In this document: positions 53,590-62,666 of the stretch, piece by piece
Numbering within the stretch: position 1 is the stretch's first letter
How the letters are laid out: every line of letters begins with the position of its first letter
NCBI RefSeq assembly: GCF_010748935.1
Contig: NZ_CP048796.1
Location: forward strand, 127,001 to 191,000
Direction of reading: 5' to 3'
From: Providencia vermicola
GTDB taxonomy: Bacteria > Pseudomonadota > Gammaproteobacteria > Enterobacterales > Enterobacteriaceae
DNA: 64,000 bases
Made by a program: the position numbers and the translations under genes
Notes under the pieces: model-generated
Told to the model about the DNA's origin: nothing
Databases searched by the model: none
Seen by the model: the letters and a program-made list of their open reading frames with translations, nothing else

Positions 53590-54990
53590 ATGAGTTCTAA
53601 ATTTTCTTTTTTTGATATAAAAAGGCTACCGACAGGAAAAATCCCCCTCTCTGTACAACGCGATTTATGGTTAAGAAAGTTTATGGAGCCATTCTTTGTG
53701 ATGTGTTTGGCTTATACAGGGATCTATTTTCTTCGCTATAATTTTAAAGCCGCTACCCCGTTTATTATTGAACAAACAGATTTCACTTTGAGTGATTTGG
53801 GCACGGTGGGTTTTGGTTTCTCTATTACTTATAGTCTAGGCCGTGTGCTCCTTTCCTATTATATTGATGGCAAAAATACGAAGAAAATACTCAGCTTCTT
53901 ACTTATGCTGTCTTGTGCATCTTCATTTGCGATCGGCATGTTTTTACTGTCATCAGGGCATTCTCTTGGTATTTTTATTTTCTTATGGGCACTCACGGGG
54001 TTATTTCAGGCTCCTGGAGGTCCTTGCTCTAACTCAACCATTAACCGTTGGACACCCAGAAAAAATCGGGGTCGGTTTATCTCTTGGTGGAACGCATCAC
54101 ACAATATAGGTGCTATTTTGGCTGGGCCAATCGCCTTATTCGGGATGGAGTATGCTTTTAACGGTAATGTGGCAGGGATGTTTATTTTCCCGATTTTATT
54201 TGCGGGTGTCATTGCTACATTTGGGATGTTTTTTGGTAAAGATGACCCATCAGAATTAGGTTGGAACACACCAGAAGAAATTTTTGACGAGCCAGTTTCT
54301 AAAGATGATACCGCCGCAGAAAGTATGTCAAAGTCAGAAATTTTCATCAAATATGTTCTGAAAAATCCGGCAGTTTGGTTTCTATGCTTAGCTAACCTCT
54401 GTGTGTATACCATTCGTATTGGTGTCGATAACTGGAGTGTCGCCTACGTTAAAATGGCACTTGATTGGGATGATATCTCTGCTATTGGTACGATTACAGC
54501 GCTCGAATTAGGGGGATTTTTAGGCTCACTCACTTGGGGGTATGTCTCCGATAAAATGGGGGGACGCCGTGCATTACTCGGTATGTTATGTATGATCTCC
54601 GTCATCTTCCCATTAATTGCTTACCAAAATATGTCCAGTGTCTGGGGCATTTATATTGCACTCTTTTTTGAAGGCTTCTTTATTTTCGGACCTGTGATTT
54701 TGATTGGTATTTCAATCATTGGCTTTGCACCTAAGTGTGCAACGGCGGTGGTTAACTCAATTCCGGGCTTTTTTGGTTACTTATTCGGTGATGGGATGGC
54801 TAAAGTCCTAGTTTCTCGTATCGCAGACCCAACTGGCAACGGTATCTCGGTTGGTGGATTTACACTTCATGGCTGGTCGGATACTTTCTATCTGTTATTT
54901 GCTGCAACCGCAGTAGGGATAGTGATGCTGGGTGTCGTGGCTATCTATGAAGAACGCAAGATCCGTCGCGATAATCGACTCATTCAGTAA
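53590..54990 (+). CDS. OPA-family (UhpT/GlpT/PgtP-like) organophosphate antiporter
   Basis: This 466-residue MFS protein has 12 hydrophobic segments. Family marks are YFLRYNFKAATPFIIEQ after helix 1, GLFQAPGGPCSNSTINRWTPRKNRGRFISWWNASHNIGAILAGP around helices 4-5, and WGYVSDKMGGRRA. OPA carriers swap sugar phosphates, glycerol-3-phosphate or phosphoglycerates for Pi. Paired with a phosphatase, it may import a phosphorylated compound that is then dephosphorylated. There is no two-component system of the Uhp/Pgt type nearby. Confidence 0.87.
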   Translation: MSSKFSFFDIKRLPTGKIPLSVQRDLWLRKFMEPFFVMCLAYTGIYFLRYNFKAATPFIIEQTDFTLSDLGTVGFGFSITYSLGRVLLSYYIDGKNTKKILSFLLMLSCASSFAIGMFLLSSGHSLGIFIFLWALTGLFQAPGGPCSNSTINRWTPRKNRGRFISWWNASHNIGAILAGPIALFGMEYAFNGNVAGMFIFPILFAGVIATFGMFFGKDDPSELGWNTPEEIFDEPVSKDDTAAESMSKSEIFIKYVLKNPAVWFLCLANLCVYTIRIGVDNWSVAYVKMALDWDDISAIGTITALELGGFLGSLTWGYVSDKMGGRRALLGMLCMISVIFPLIAYQNMSSVWGIYIALFFEGFFIFGPVILIGISIIGFAPKCATAVVNSIPGFFGYLFGDGMAKVLVSRIADPTGNGISVGGFTLHGWSDTFYLLFAATAVGIVMLGVVAIYEERKIRRDNRLIQ

Positions 54991-55003
54991 AAGTGTGGTG
55001 ACT

Positions 55004-55032
55004 CCCCCATCGATAAGATGGGGGCGTTTTTT
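55004..55032 (+). terminator. Intrinsic terminator after the transporter gene
   Basis: CCCCCATC and GATGGGGG form a perfect 8-bp GC-rich stem around GATAA, followed by CGTTTTTT. It ends the phosphatase-transporter operon just before the convergent GntR gene. Confidence 0.9.
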
Positions 55033-55040
55033 GATCAATG

Positions 55041-55757
55041 TTATTCGATGTTGAAGAAACATTCATAGACATGCTGTAAGTGGTCATGCATGCATCTTGC
55101 TGCTTCTTTTGGATTTCTATCTAGAATCGCATTGACGATTAATTGGTGATCTTCGTTCATCGTTTTGGGTAAATCAATATCGGCATAGTGAGATTCCATG
55201 CGGATAAAACGTGTTGATTGGCGCATATCCCACAGATGTTCCATCATACTATGCAACACTTCATTTCCTGTCATTTCACTGATCAGCAAATGAAAACGTT
55301 TATCTTCGCGCAAAAAGTTTTCGTCATTGTCTTTCTGCTTGATGAGATCTTTCATTATTTCTTGTAATTCAGCGCATTGCTCATCTGTTGCATTACGAGC
55401 TGCGAGTTCTGCAATCATAGTTTCGAAAGATTGCCTCGCTTTCAACAAATCACGTAAGCTGAATTCGGTTTCATCTTTTTCTGGTGTTGCACTGACGGTT
55501 TCTTTTTTAGATTCAACCTGTGGTAATGGATTGGCGACATAAACACCATTTCCAACTCGAATTTCAATCCAACCTGTCATTTCTAATGCAATAAAGGCTT
55601 CACGGATGGATGATCGGCTGACTTCCATCTGTTTTGCAAGTTCTCGCTCAGAAGGCAACGGCTCTCCTGCGTTGAAATCGCCACGTTTTATACACTCAAT
55701 AATAAGGTTTGAGATCTGGCGGTACAATCGTTCAACTTTCAGTGGGGCTAATGCCAT
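55041..55757 (-). CDS. GntR-family (FadR/UxuR subgroup) regulator
   Basis: This 238-residue protein has an N-terminal GntR winged helix (about 10-75: GDFNAGEPLPSERELAKQMEVSRSSIREAFIALEMTGWIEIRVGNGVYV) and a C-terminal all-helical FCD ligand domain (about 95-230), with metal-site His residues near KRFHLLISEM and MHDHLQH. UxuR/ExuR relatives sense sugar acids. It diverges from the MFS-uxuA pair and is its likely repressor. TATCATAC occurs twice between them (55792-55799 and 55935-55942) and may be part of its site. Confidence 0.87.
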   Translation of the reverse strand: MALAPLKVERLYRQISNLIIECIKRGDFNAGEPLPSERELAKQMEVSRSSIREAFIALEMTGWIEIRVGNGVYVANPLPQVESKKETVSATPEKDETEFSLRDLLKARQSFETMIAELAARNATDEQCAELQEIMKDLIKQKDNDENFLREDKRFHLLISEMTGNEVLHSMMEHLWDMRQSTRFIRMESHYADIDLPKTMNEDHQLIVNAILDRNPKEAARCMHDHLQHVYECFFNIE

Positions 55758-55844
55758 GTTAATTCCTCGGTATTCTCATCCTATCGCCACATATCATACG
55801 CTCTAATCGCTGTTAGCTACTAATCTGAATGATAAAAAAACAGA

Positions 55845-55864
55845 TTTGTGAGCCATATCAAGTT
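55845..55864. promoter_or_regulatory. Candidate CRP site between the GntR and MFS genes
   Basis: TTTGTGAGCCATATCAAGTT has one perfect TGTGA half and a partial second half (TCAAG for TCACA) at the right spacing. It fits carbon-catabolite control of the mannonate genes but is a weak match on one side. Confidence 0.4.
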
Positions 55865-55972
55865 AATTTTTTTCAAATTCAATAACTATAATACCGGCCT
55901 GACCACCTGACAATCGAGCCACCAGTCATTCAGGTATCATACAATTATAATTACTTTTTTGAGGATGTAACT

Positions 55973-57283
55973 ATGCAGAGTTCAGCATCTGACATAACAC
56001 CCGATAATATTGCAAAAACCGCCAGGATTAAGAAAATTCAACGTATCTCGTTACTGCTGCTGTTTTTGGCAGGGATCATTAATTTCCTTGACCGAGGTTC
56101 GCTTTCGGTTGCTAACGAAGCGATTCGTGCTGATTTAGGGCTTTCAGCAACTCAATTCGGTGTCTTATTATCTGCTTTTTCATTGTCTTACGGTATTTCA
56201 CAGCTACCATCAGGTTTATTACTCGATAAATTTGGACCTCGTATTGTTTTAGGCGCAGGGTTGATTTTTTGGTCAACAATGCAAGGCATGGCGGGTTTGA
56301 TCCAAAACTTTTGGCAATTTATTGCATTACGAATTGGCCTCGGAGTGGGTGAAGCGCCCTTTATGCCGAGTGGTGTAAAGGTCGTTAATGATTGGTTTAG
56401 TGCGAAAGAGCGAGGTATTCCGATGGGAATATTTAACTCCTCTACGACGATTGGCCAAGCTTTTGCTCCACCAATCTTAGTTGCGCTCATGTTGGCTTTT
56501 GGCTGGCGAATGATGTTTATCATCATCGGGGTTGCAGGCATTCTGATTGGTATTTGTTGGTATGCGTATTATCGCAACCGTGAGTCATTAAAGCTGTCAG
56601 AAGACGATTTGAAATATCTCAATTCCGGCCGTGATGAAACCCCAAAACAGAAAGTGACGCTTAAAGAGTGGGGCGCCTTGTTCAAAAAGCGTACTGTTTG
56701 GGGAATGATTTTAGGTTTCAGTGGTGTGAACTATACGGGATGGCTATATCTTGCTTGGTTGCCGGGGTATTTACAGGCAGAACGGGGATTAAGTCTCGCG
56801 AATACGGGATGGGTTGCCGCAATTCCATTCTTATTCGGTTCGCTCGGTATGTTAGTCAATGGCATGGTGGCAGACCGCTTAGCAAAAAAAGGTTATTCAT
56901 TAATGAATAGCCGCAAAATTTTAATCTGTTTAGGACTGATTTGTTCCGCGGCTTGCACGCTCTTAGTTGTGCAATCGACTTCCACCACTATGGCGGTCGC
57001 ATTTATCAGTTTAGCGCTGTTCTTTGTGCATTTTGCTGGCACTTCTTGCTGGGGATTAGTGCAAGTGGTGACGCCTAGCAAAATGGTCGCTTCCGTCAGT
57101 AGTATTCAAAACTTTGGTAGCTTCATTTTTGCGTCATTCGCACCGATTGTTACTGGTTGGGTATTAGACACCACGGGTTCATTTAATTGGGCGCTAATCG
57201 TTTGCTCTATGGTGACATTCGCGGGCGCATTAGCTTACTTCTTCATCGTTAAAGCACCGATCGAAGAAACTGTTACACAATAA
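55973..57283 (+). CDS. MFS sugar-acid transporter (ExuT/anion:cation symporter family)
   Basis: This 436-residue protein has 12 hydrophobic segments. Family text includes [56 protein letters not shown], typical of hexuronate and galactonate carriers of the ACS group. It precedes mannonate dehydratase by about 44 bases in one operon, with a GAGG ribosome site. Uptake of a hexonate or hexuronate such as D-mannonate is the likely role. The exact substrate is inferred. Confidence 0.87.
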   Translation: MQSSASDITPDNIAKTARIKKIQRISLLLLFLAGIINFLDRGSLSVANEAIRADLGLSATQFGVLLSAFSLSYGISQLPSGLLLDKFGPRIVLGAGLIFWSTMQGMAGLIQNFWQFIALRIGLGVGEAPFMPSGVKVVNDWFSAKERGIPMGIFNSSTTIGQAFAPPILVALMLAFGWRMMFIIIGVAGILIGICWYAYYRNRESLKLSEDDLKYLNSGRDETPKQKVTLKEWGALFKKRTVWGMILGFSGVNYTGWLYLAWLPGYLQAERGLSLANTGWVAAIPFLFGSLGMLVNGMVADRLAKKGYSLMNSRKILICLGLICSAACTLLVVQSTSTTMAVAFISLALFFVHFAGTSCWGLVQVVTPSKMVASVSSIQNFGSFIFASFAPIVTGWVLDTTGSFNWALIVCSMVTFAGALAYFFIVKAPIEETVTQ

Positions 57284-57327
57284 ATTTAAGGGCACGATAC
57301 GGTGCCCACATTTTTGAGGTGAGTGAT

Positions 57328-58518
57328 ATGGAACAAACATGGCGTTGGTATGGCCCTAATGACCCGGTTTCTTTGAGTGATATACGTCAAGCAGGGGCTA
57401 CAGGCATCGTGACAGCACTGCATCATATTCCGAATGGTCAGGTGTGGAGTATTGAAGAAATTCAAAAGCGTAAAGCAGAAATTGAAGCGGCGGGCCTTGT
57501 TTGGTCTGTCGTGGAAAGTATTCCTGTTCATGAAGAAATCAAAACACACAGTGGCGATTATGAGCAGCATATTGCGAACTACCAACAATCGATTCGTCAT
57601 TTGGCCGCCTGTGGCATTGATACCGTGTGTTATAACTTTATGCCCGTGCTTGATTGGACTCGCACAGATTTAGAATATGAATTACCAGACGGTTCAAAAG
57701 CATTACGTTTTGACCAAATTGCATTTGCCGCATTTGAGCTGTATTTGCTACAGCGCGAGGGGGCAGAACAAGATTACAGTCAAGAGGAAATCGCTCAAGC
57801 GAAAGCCTATTATGAAGCGATGAGCCAAGCCGATATTAATAAACTGGTTGGAAATATTATTGCGGGCTTACCTGGGGCGGAAGAAGGCTATACTCTTGAA
57901 CAATTTAAAGCCCATTTGAAAACATATGCGGGTATTGACAAGGCGAAGCTACGTGAAAATATGGCGTACTTCTTAAAGGCGATTATCCCCGTCGCTGAAG
58001 AAGTGGGTGTGAAAATGGCTATTCATCCGGATGATCCACCACGTCCAATTTTAGGGTTACCGCGGATTGTTTCTACCATTGAAGATATGCAATGGCTGAA
58101 AGATACAGTGGATAGTATTCACAATGGTTTTACCATGTGTACCGGTTCTTACGGTGTAAGAAGTGATAACGATTTAGTTAAAATGATTGAGCAATTTGGT
58201 GATCGTATTCATTTCACTCATTTGCGTTCAACCTGTCGGGAAGATAATCCGAAAACCTTCCATGAGGCCGCTCACCTAGGGGGGGATGTGGATATGTTTG
58301 CCGTCGTGAAAGCGATTTTAACAGAAGAAAATCGTCGCCAAAAAGCAGGTAACATGCGTCGTATTCCAATGCGTCCTGACCACGGTCATCAAATGTTGGA
58401 TGATCTGAAAAAGAAAACCAATCCAGGTTATTCTGCGATTGGACGTTTGAAGGGATTGGCAGAGGTACGTGGTGTTGAATTAGCGATTAAACGCGTGTTT
58501 TTCCCCGATTTAAAATAA
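57328..58518 (+). CDS. uxuA: Mannonate dehydratase
   Basis: This 396-residue enzyme has the usual UxuA length. It dehydrates D-mannonate to 2-keto-3-deoxygluconate. Recognisable parts are [16 protein letters not shown] at the start, [14 protein letters not shown], the metal-binding [30 protein letters not shown] and [13 protein letters not shown] 57328 lies eight bases after GAGG, while GTG 57319 would overlap that site. Its partner uxuB (fructuronate reductase) is not within the window. Confidence 0.95.
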   Translation: MEQTWRWYGPNDPVSLSDIRQAGATGIVTALHHIPNGQVWSIEEIQKRKAEIEAAGLVWSVVESIPVHEEIKTHSGDYEQHIANYQQSIRHLAACGIDTVCYNFMPVLDWTRTDLEYELPDGSKALRFDQIAFAAFELYLLQREGAEQDYSQEEIAQAKAYYEAMSQADINKLVGNIIAGLPGAEEGYTLEQFKAHLKTYAGIDKAKLRENMAYFLKAIIPVAEEVGVKMAIHPDDPPRPILGLPRIVSTIEDMQWLKDTVDSIHNGFTMCTGSYGVRSDNDLVKMIEQFGDRIHFTHLRSTCREDNPKTFHEAAHLGGDVDMFAVVKAILTEENRRQKAGNMRRIPMRPDHGHQMLDDLKKKTNPGYSAIGRLKGLAEVRGVELAIKRVFFPDLK

Positions 58519-58534
58519 TTGCATTTGCTAGGAA

Positions 58535-58556
58535 GGTTGGGCAGGCTAGCCCAACC
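58535..58556. terminator. Hairpin between convergent uxuA and hypothetical gene
   Basis: GGTTGGGC and GCCCAACC form a perfect 8-bp stem around AGGCTA, followed on the plus strand by TCTTTAG. It is a probable terminator for uxuA, with a weak U-tail. Confidence 0.6.
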
Positions 58557-58569
58557 TCTTTAGTAACAA

Positions 58570-59397
58570 TTAAATTATCCCTTCTTCCTGCAACACATTA
58601 TGAAAATGCTGCACTTCTTCAGGGGTTGCTTGAATACGCTGCATCGGGAAATCAAGTACATAAGGAATATTCTGCTGGGCACTGGCCACCGCGAGCACAT
58701 AAGTTTTACCATTTGATTCTAAAACGATAGGTGCACTTGTTTTCTTGCCTGAATAACCTGTCGATATTTGTTTCCCATTCAATTCACGCTGATAAGTGGC
58801 AATGATTTGTCGATTGGCATTAATGACCTTGGCAGGGATAGCCATCAGTTGCAAAGGCTGGCTCCCGACAGATAATAACTCTTTTCTTATTTTGCTGATG
58901 CGTATTTGGGCACGAATAAAAAAGAAGATACAAAAAATAAATAAGCCAATTAATGCAATAGTGGTAACAAAGCGAAGCATGACATTATCGACAGCAACAT
59001 CTACGGTTAGCTTTGACGGATCTGTCGCATCCATGAGTGGCATGACTGCAATGTCTCCACCGTTCAATCCTACGAAAGTGAAGTCATGGGAGACGACATT
59101 GTGTTTATAACGCAACTCAACTTTACAGTTGGTGATCACCAATAAGTTCGTTTTGCAGGAGCCATCAATATCCGCATCAACGGGAACGGCATTCTGGCCA
59201 ATTTTATAGTCATAAGCGATGTTAGGTAGCTGATACGCACTGAATGCGGTTAATACGACTAGGAACACAATCAAAAATAGCGAACGAATCATGCCGCCAT
59301 CGCCTGATAGTGGTGTTAATTTTAGTGATCGTTGTGGGAAGGCGTTTAAAACTTTATCTGAAAGTTGAAGATTATTTTGCACAGGTAAAATATCCAT
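58570..59397 (-). CDS. Hypothetical two-helix membrane protein
   Basis: This 275-residue protein has membrane helices at about 37-57 (IRSLFLIVFLVVLTAFSAYQL) and about 142-163 (VTTIALIGLFIFCIFFFI). Between them lies a roughly 85-residue domain with two Cys (DGSCKTNLLVITNCKVEL), probably periplasmic and disulfide-bonded. The C-terminal about 110 residues are cytosolic. I do not recognise the family. It stands alone, convergent with uxuA and divergent from the hydrolase gene across 161 bases. Confidence 0.7.
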   Translation of the reverse strand: MDILPVQNNLQLSDKVLNAFPQRSLKLTPLSGDGGMIRSLFLIVFLVVLTAFSAYQLPNIAYDYKIGQNAVPVDADIDGSCKTNLLVITNCKVELRYKHNVVSHDFTFVGLNGGDIAVMPLMDATDPSKLTVDVAVDNVMLRFVTTIALIGLFIFCIFFFIRAQIRISKIRKELLSVGSQPLQLMAIPAKVINANRQIIATYQRELNGKQISTGYSGKKTSAPIVLESNGKTYVLAVASAQQNIPYVLDFPMQRIQATPEEVQHFHNVLQEEGII

Positions 59398-59558
59398 TTA
59401 TGTTAATTTTTAGAGAATTATAAAGATTTGCTGAATAATAATAATGAGATAATTACCAAAAAACACATCAGGTTTACCTGAAAACGTTTTAGTATAGATG
59501 GTCTTTATTTGACGCTATCTTAATGTACAGCCTACTCAGTACTGATAAAAGGAACCGA

Positions 59559-60149
59559 ATGATGAGTGGTGAAAATCTTCAGCATGAAAATTTAAACAAT
59601 AAAAAAGTCATTATTGTGCATGGTTATACGGCATCGCCTGAGAAAAATTGGTTTCCTTGGTTAAAAGCACAGCTTGAGCAGTGTGGGGCTAGCGTATTCG
59701 TTCCTGCTATGCCTGATCCACAAGCGCCTGATCCCCAACGATGGTTGCAGTTTTTACTGGATGCAAATATTAAATTGGACACAAATACGGTGTTGATCGG
59801 TCATAGTCTTGGTTGTGTTAGCGTATTACGTTTCCTCGCGGAGCAGCGACAGCGGGTAGGTGGTTATATCTTCGTTTCTGGTTTTACTGATGAGCAAAAA
59901 ACATTGCCTGAATTGAAACCTCATACTGAGTTTATATTCGATTACCCTTATTTGAAATCATTAGCTGACTATCGCGTTTCTGTGATCTCAAATAATGATC
60001 AGATTGTTTCCCCGCAGTCATCGAGAACATTAGCGGATAATTTAGAAACAGAGGTTATTACGGTGGAAAATGCAGGACACTTTCTCGATAGGGAAGGGTT
60101 TTGTGAGTTTCCACTGATATTGGCACTGTTAAAAAATTGGCGTTGCTAG
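59559..60149 (+). CDS. RBBP9/YdeN-type alpha/beta hydrolase
   Basis: This protein of about 196 residues has an early VIIVHGYTASPEKNW strand/oxyanion region, nucleophile elbow GHSLG, an Asp in ISNNDQIVSP and a terminal His in ENAGHFLDREG. This is the full Ser-Asp-His triad order of the RBBP9 family of small serine hydrolases. The ATG at 59559 follows AAAAGG. The frame is open to 59523. The substrate is unknown and there is no operon partner. Confidence 0.85.
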   Translation: MMSGENLQHENLNNKKVIIVHGYTASPEKNWFPWLKAQLEQCGASVFVPAMPDPQAPDPQRWLQFLLDANIKLDTNTVLIGHSLGCVSVLRFLAEQRQRVGGYIFVSGFTDEQKTLPELKPHTEFIFDYPYLKSLADYRVSVISNNDQIVSPQSSRTLADNLETEVITVENAGHFLDREGFCEFPLILALLKNWRC

Positions 60150-60164
60150 CGATGCCCAACCAGT

Positions 60165-60197
60165 AAGACGGCGGGAGTTGAACCCCCGTCTTTTTGG
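60165..60197 (+). terminator. Intrinsic terminator after the hydrolase gene
   Basis: GACGGCGGG and CCCCCGTC pair, with one bulge, around AGTTGAA, and are followed by TTTTT. It lies between the convergent hydrolase and amidohydrolase genes. Confidence 0.75.
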
Positions 60198-60205
60198 ACA
60201 AACAG

Positions 60206-61582
60206 TTAGCCTACTCTCTTCTCAATTGAGCCGGAAGCTAAGTTCCCTTTGTGGAAGCTGGCTTGCCTTGGTGAAATGCGTGCAACCGCTTCAGCAGAAC
60301 AAGAAGCATCCACGAGGACAAAGCTGGCATCGTCGCCTGCAACTGGCCACACTTGCTTGCCTTTGTTATCCAATGGCAATGTATTCCCCGTCGCGATTGC
60401 GAGTGAACGTGATAGAGCATGTTCATCTGGGCGCGTGTAAAGTTGAGCGTATAAATTGGCTTTTTCTAACATGTCGCCTAGGCCAAAAGGAGACCAATGG
60501 TCAATAACGCTATCGGTTCCAGACATCACAAATACACCGTGTTCATTCAGTATTTTCAATGGCATATGTAATGTACCGATAGGAACCGTAGTGGCGATGC
60601 TAATCTGTTGCTCAGCAAGGCGCTGCGCTGTGGTGTTGGCTTGCTCTGGTGTCAGCGTTGCGAGAGCAAAGGCATGGCTGATAGTGACTTTACCGCGTAA
60701 ACTGCGGTTTTTATCCACAGTATCAATCATATAATTAATGGCGGCTAGGCCCGCAGGGCTGGTTTCATGAAGATGAATATCAACGCCTTTATTGTAATCC
60801 AATGCAATTTGGAACAGGGTATCGAGTGATTTTTCCATCGCACCATCGACGTGAGTTGGATCGAGTCCACCAACATAATGTGCCCCCGCTTGCATTGCTT
60901 CACGCATTAAAGGTTCTGATTTGGATAATAGCAAGCCATGTTGTGGGAAAGCGACGATTTCACAGGTTAGGTCCTGCTGATGTTTATCAAGAACCTGTAT
61001 GAGAGCCTCAAGATTTTTAAGCCCTGAAACGGGTTCGATATTACAATGGCTACGCGCGATAGTTGATCCCTTAGATTGGATCAAGCTGATCAGCGCGTGA
61101 GCACGCTCTTGTGTGTAAGGTTGTAACTCAGGGAGTAATTTTTGCTCCAGTGCAATCATATCCAGTATGGTTTTGCCTTCACGTGATTCAGGAGCCTGCC
61201 AAGGACCACCATAAAAAGTTTTATCAAGGTGAATATGCATATCGCGAAAAGCGGGGAGCATAAGCTTATTATTCGCACTGTATGCGGCTAATTGGCTATT
61301 CTGATGTTGTGTATTTGGCAGGATAGCCACGATTTTACCTTGCTTGATCTCGAGCGTGTGTAACGCTGTTTTCGTGCCGACGACAGTATTATCACGATAG
61401 TTAAACCCTGTCTCAAGTAACACATTATCAAGATAATAGTGGCTATCTGTAATCTTTGACGTCGTGCTTGATGGGACTGAATCGGTTTCAGCGATAGCAA
61501 TACCTGACATCGCACCAAATAGCGTGCAAGTCGCAGCCAGTTTTGCACTCGTAGAAAGGAACTCTCTTCTGTTGGATTGCAT
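60206..61582 (-). CDS. Tat-exported amidohydrolase (cytosine-deaminase-like)
   Basis: This 458-residue precursor has a twin-arginine signal, SNRREFLSTSAKLAA, with a hydrophobic stretch to about residue 31 (GIAIA), so a folded, cofactor-containing enzyme is sent to the periplasm. The amidohydrolase core shows the metal and active-site motifs HIHLDKTF (about 115-122), VDIHLHETS, KVTISHAFAL and MSGTDSVIDHWSPFG. CodA-type relatives deaminate pyrimidines or related ring amides. It lies 62 bases behind carbamate kinase on the same strand, in a likely operon with a purine-like permease. The substrate is unknown. Confidence 0.82.
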   Translation of the reverse strand: MQSNRREFLSTSAKLAATCTLFGAMSGIAIAETDSVPSSTTSKITDSHYYLDNVLLETGFNYRDNTVVGTKTALHTLEIKQGKIVAILPNTQHQNSQLAAYSANNKLMLPAFRDMHIHLDKTFYGGPWQAPESREGKTILDMIALEQKLLPELQPYTQERAHALISLIQSKGSTIARSHCNIEPVSGLKNLEALIQVLDKHQQDLTCEIVAFPQHGLLLSKSEPLMREAMQAGAHYVGGLDPTHVDGAMEKSLDTLFQIALDYNKGVDIHLHETSPAGLAAINYMIDTVDKNRSLRGKVTISHAFALATLTPEQANTTAQRLAEQQISIATTVPIGTLHMPLKILNEHGVFVMSGTDSVIDHWSPFGLGDMLEKANLYAQLYTRPDEHALSRSLAIATGNTLPLDNKGKQVWPVAGDDASFVLVDASCSAEAVARISPRQASFHKGNLASGSIEKRVG

Positions 61583-61644
61583 AGAAACTCCTTAATTAGG
61601 CAGTTTTCAGGTTGCTGAACGTCGCAACCTGAAATGGTGTGAAG

Positions 61645-62595
61645 TTAGCCTTGAATAATATGAGTACCTGTTTCGCCGCGTAAGGCTTGTGGCAATTTTT
61701 CAGGTGAGGTAATAATCACTCGCTTGCCACCGTTGGCGAGAAACGACAGGCTAGCTTCTATTTTCGGTAGCATACTTCCAGCGGGGAAATGCCCTTCACG
61801 CATATAGCGTTGCATCGCGGTTGTCGTGGTTTCTCCAAGTTCCTTTTGTTCTGGTGTTCCAAAGTAAATACAGACTTTTTCAACCCCTGTTGTGATGATC
61901 AAAATATCGGCTTGTAACTCTTTTGCGAGTAGCGTTGTGGATAAATCTTTATCGATAACGGCATCGACACTTTGAAAGCCTCCATGGCCATTTTTGACCA
62001 CAGGGATCCCACCACCACCAGCGGCAATAACAACATAGTCATTTTCAGTTAATGTACGGATAGCCGCGGATTCGACGACACTTTTGGGCTCGGGTGATGC
62101 GACTACACGGCGGTATCCACGTCCTGAGTCTTCAACAAAATGCCAATCAGGGTTTGCTTGTTGCAATTTCTCGGCCTGTTCAGCGCTGAAAAATGCCCCT
62201 ATAGGCTTGGTTGGCGATTGAAAATTGGGATCATTTTTGTCGACTTCAACTTGAGTGACTACAGTGACCGCTTGACGATTATGGCGCGTCACCAATGCGT
62301 TAGTCAGTGCTTGTTGGATTAAATAACCAATTCCCCCTTGGGTATCGGCGACACAATTGGCTAATGGTGTCAAAGGTAGCCCTTCAACGGTATGTGCGAT
62401 TTCGGCGCGGCGTAAATCCAATCCGACTTGTGGCCCATTTCCATGAGTTAAAACGATATTATAGTTTCCTTCAAGCATGTCACAGATATGGGTAGCCACT
62501 TCTTGTACGGCTTTTTCTTGAGAATCAATCGACTGGCTGTTGTTATCTTTGATAATACTGTTGCCCCCGATGGCAACAACCACGAGTTCTTTCAT
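61645..62595 (-). CDS. arcC: Carbamate kinase
   Basis: This 316-residue enzyme of normal family length shows AIGGNSI (8-14), LTHGNGPQVG, AAGGGGIPVV and DKDLST. It makes ATP and carbamate from carbamoyl phosphate and ADP in degradative pathways. No arginine deiminase or ornithine carbamoyltransferase gene is adjacent. Its neighbours are a purine-like permease and an amidohydrolase, so a ureide, purine or related catabolic route is more likely than the arginine deiminase pathway. The missing carbamoyltransferase may lie beyond the window. Confidence 0.9.
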   Translation of the reverse strand: MKELVVVAIGGNSIIKDNNSQSIDSQEKAVQEVATHICDMLEGNYNIVLTHGNGPQVGLDLRRAEIAHTVEGLPLTPLANCVADTQGGIGYLIQQALTNALVTRHNRQAVTVVTQVEVDKNDPNFQSPTKPIGAFFSAEQAEKLQQANPDWHFVEDSGRGYRRVVASPEPKSVVESAAIRTLTENDYVVIAAGGGGIPVVKNGHGGFQSVDAVIDKDLSTTLLAKELQADILIITTGVEKVCIYFGTPEQKELGETTTTAMQRYMREGHFPAGSMLPKIEASLSFLANGGKRVIITSPEKLPQALRGETGTHIIQG

Positions 62596-62666
62596 TGTTA
62601 TTGTATCCTGATACAGAGTGTTAGAGTCGGTGTGCTAGGCACACCGACAATCGGAGGTTAGTGGCA

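Noticed and set aside
60165-60197. Minus-strand sequence resembling the T-arm of a tRNA (GGGTTCAACTCCC)
   Set aside because: No acceptor, D or anticodon arm can be drawn on the 5' side. The plus strand forms a terminator hairpin with a T-run at this place.
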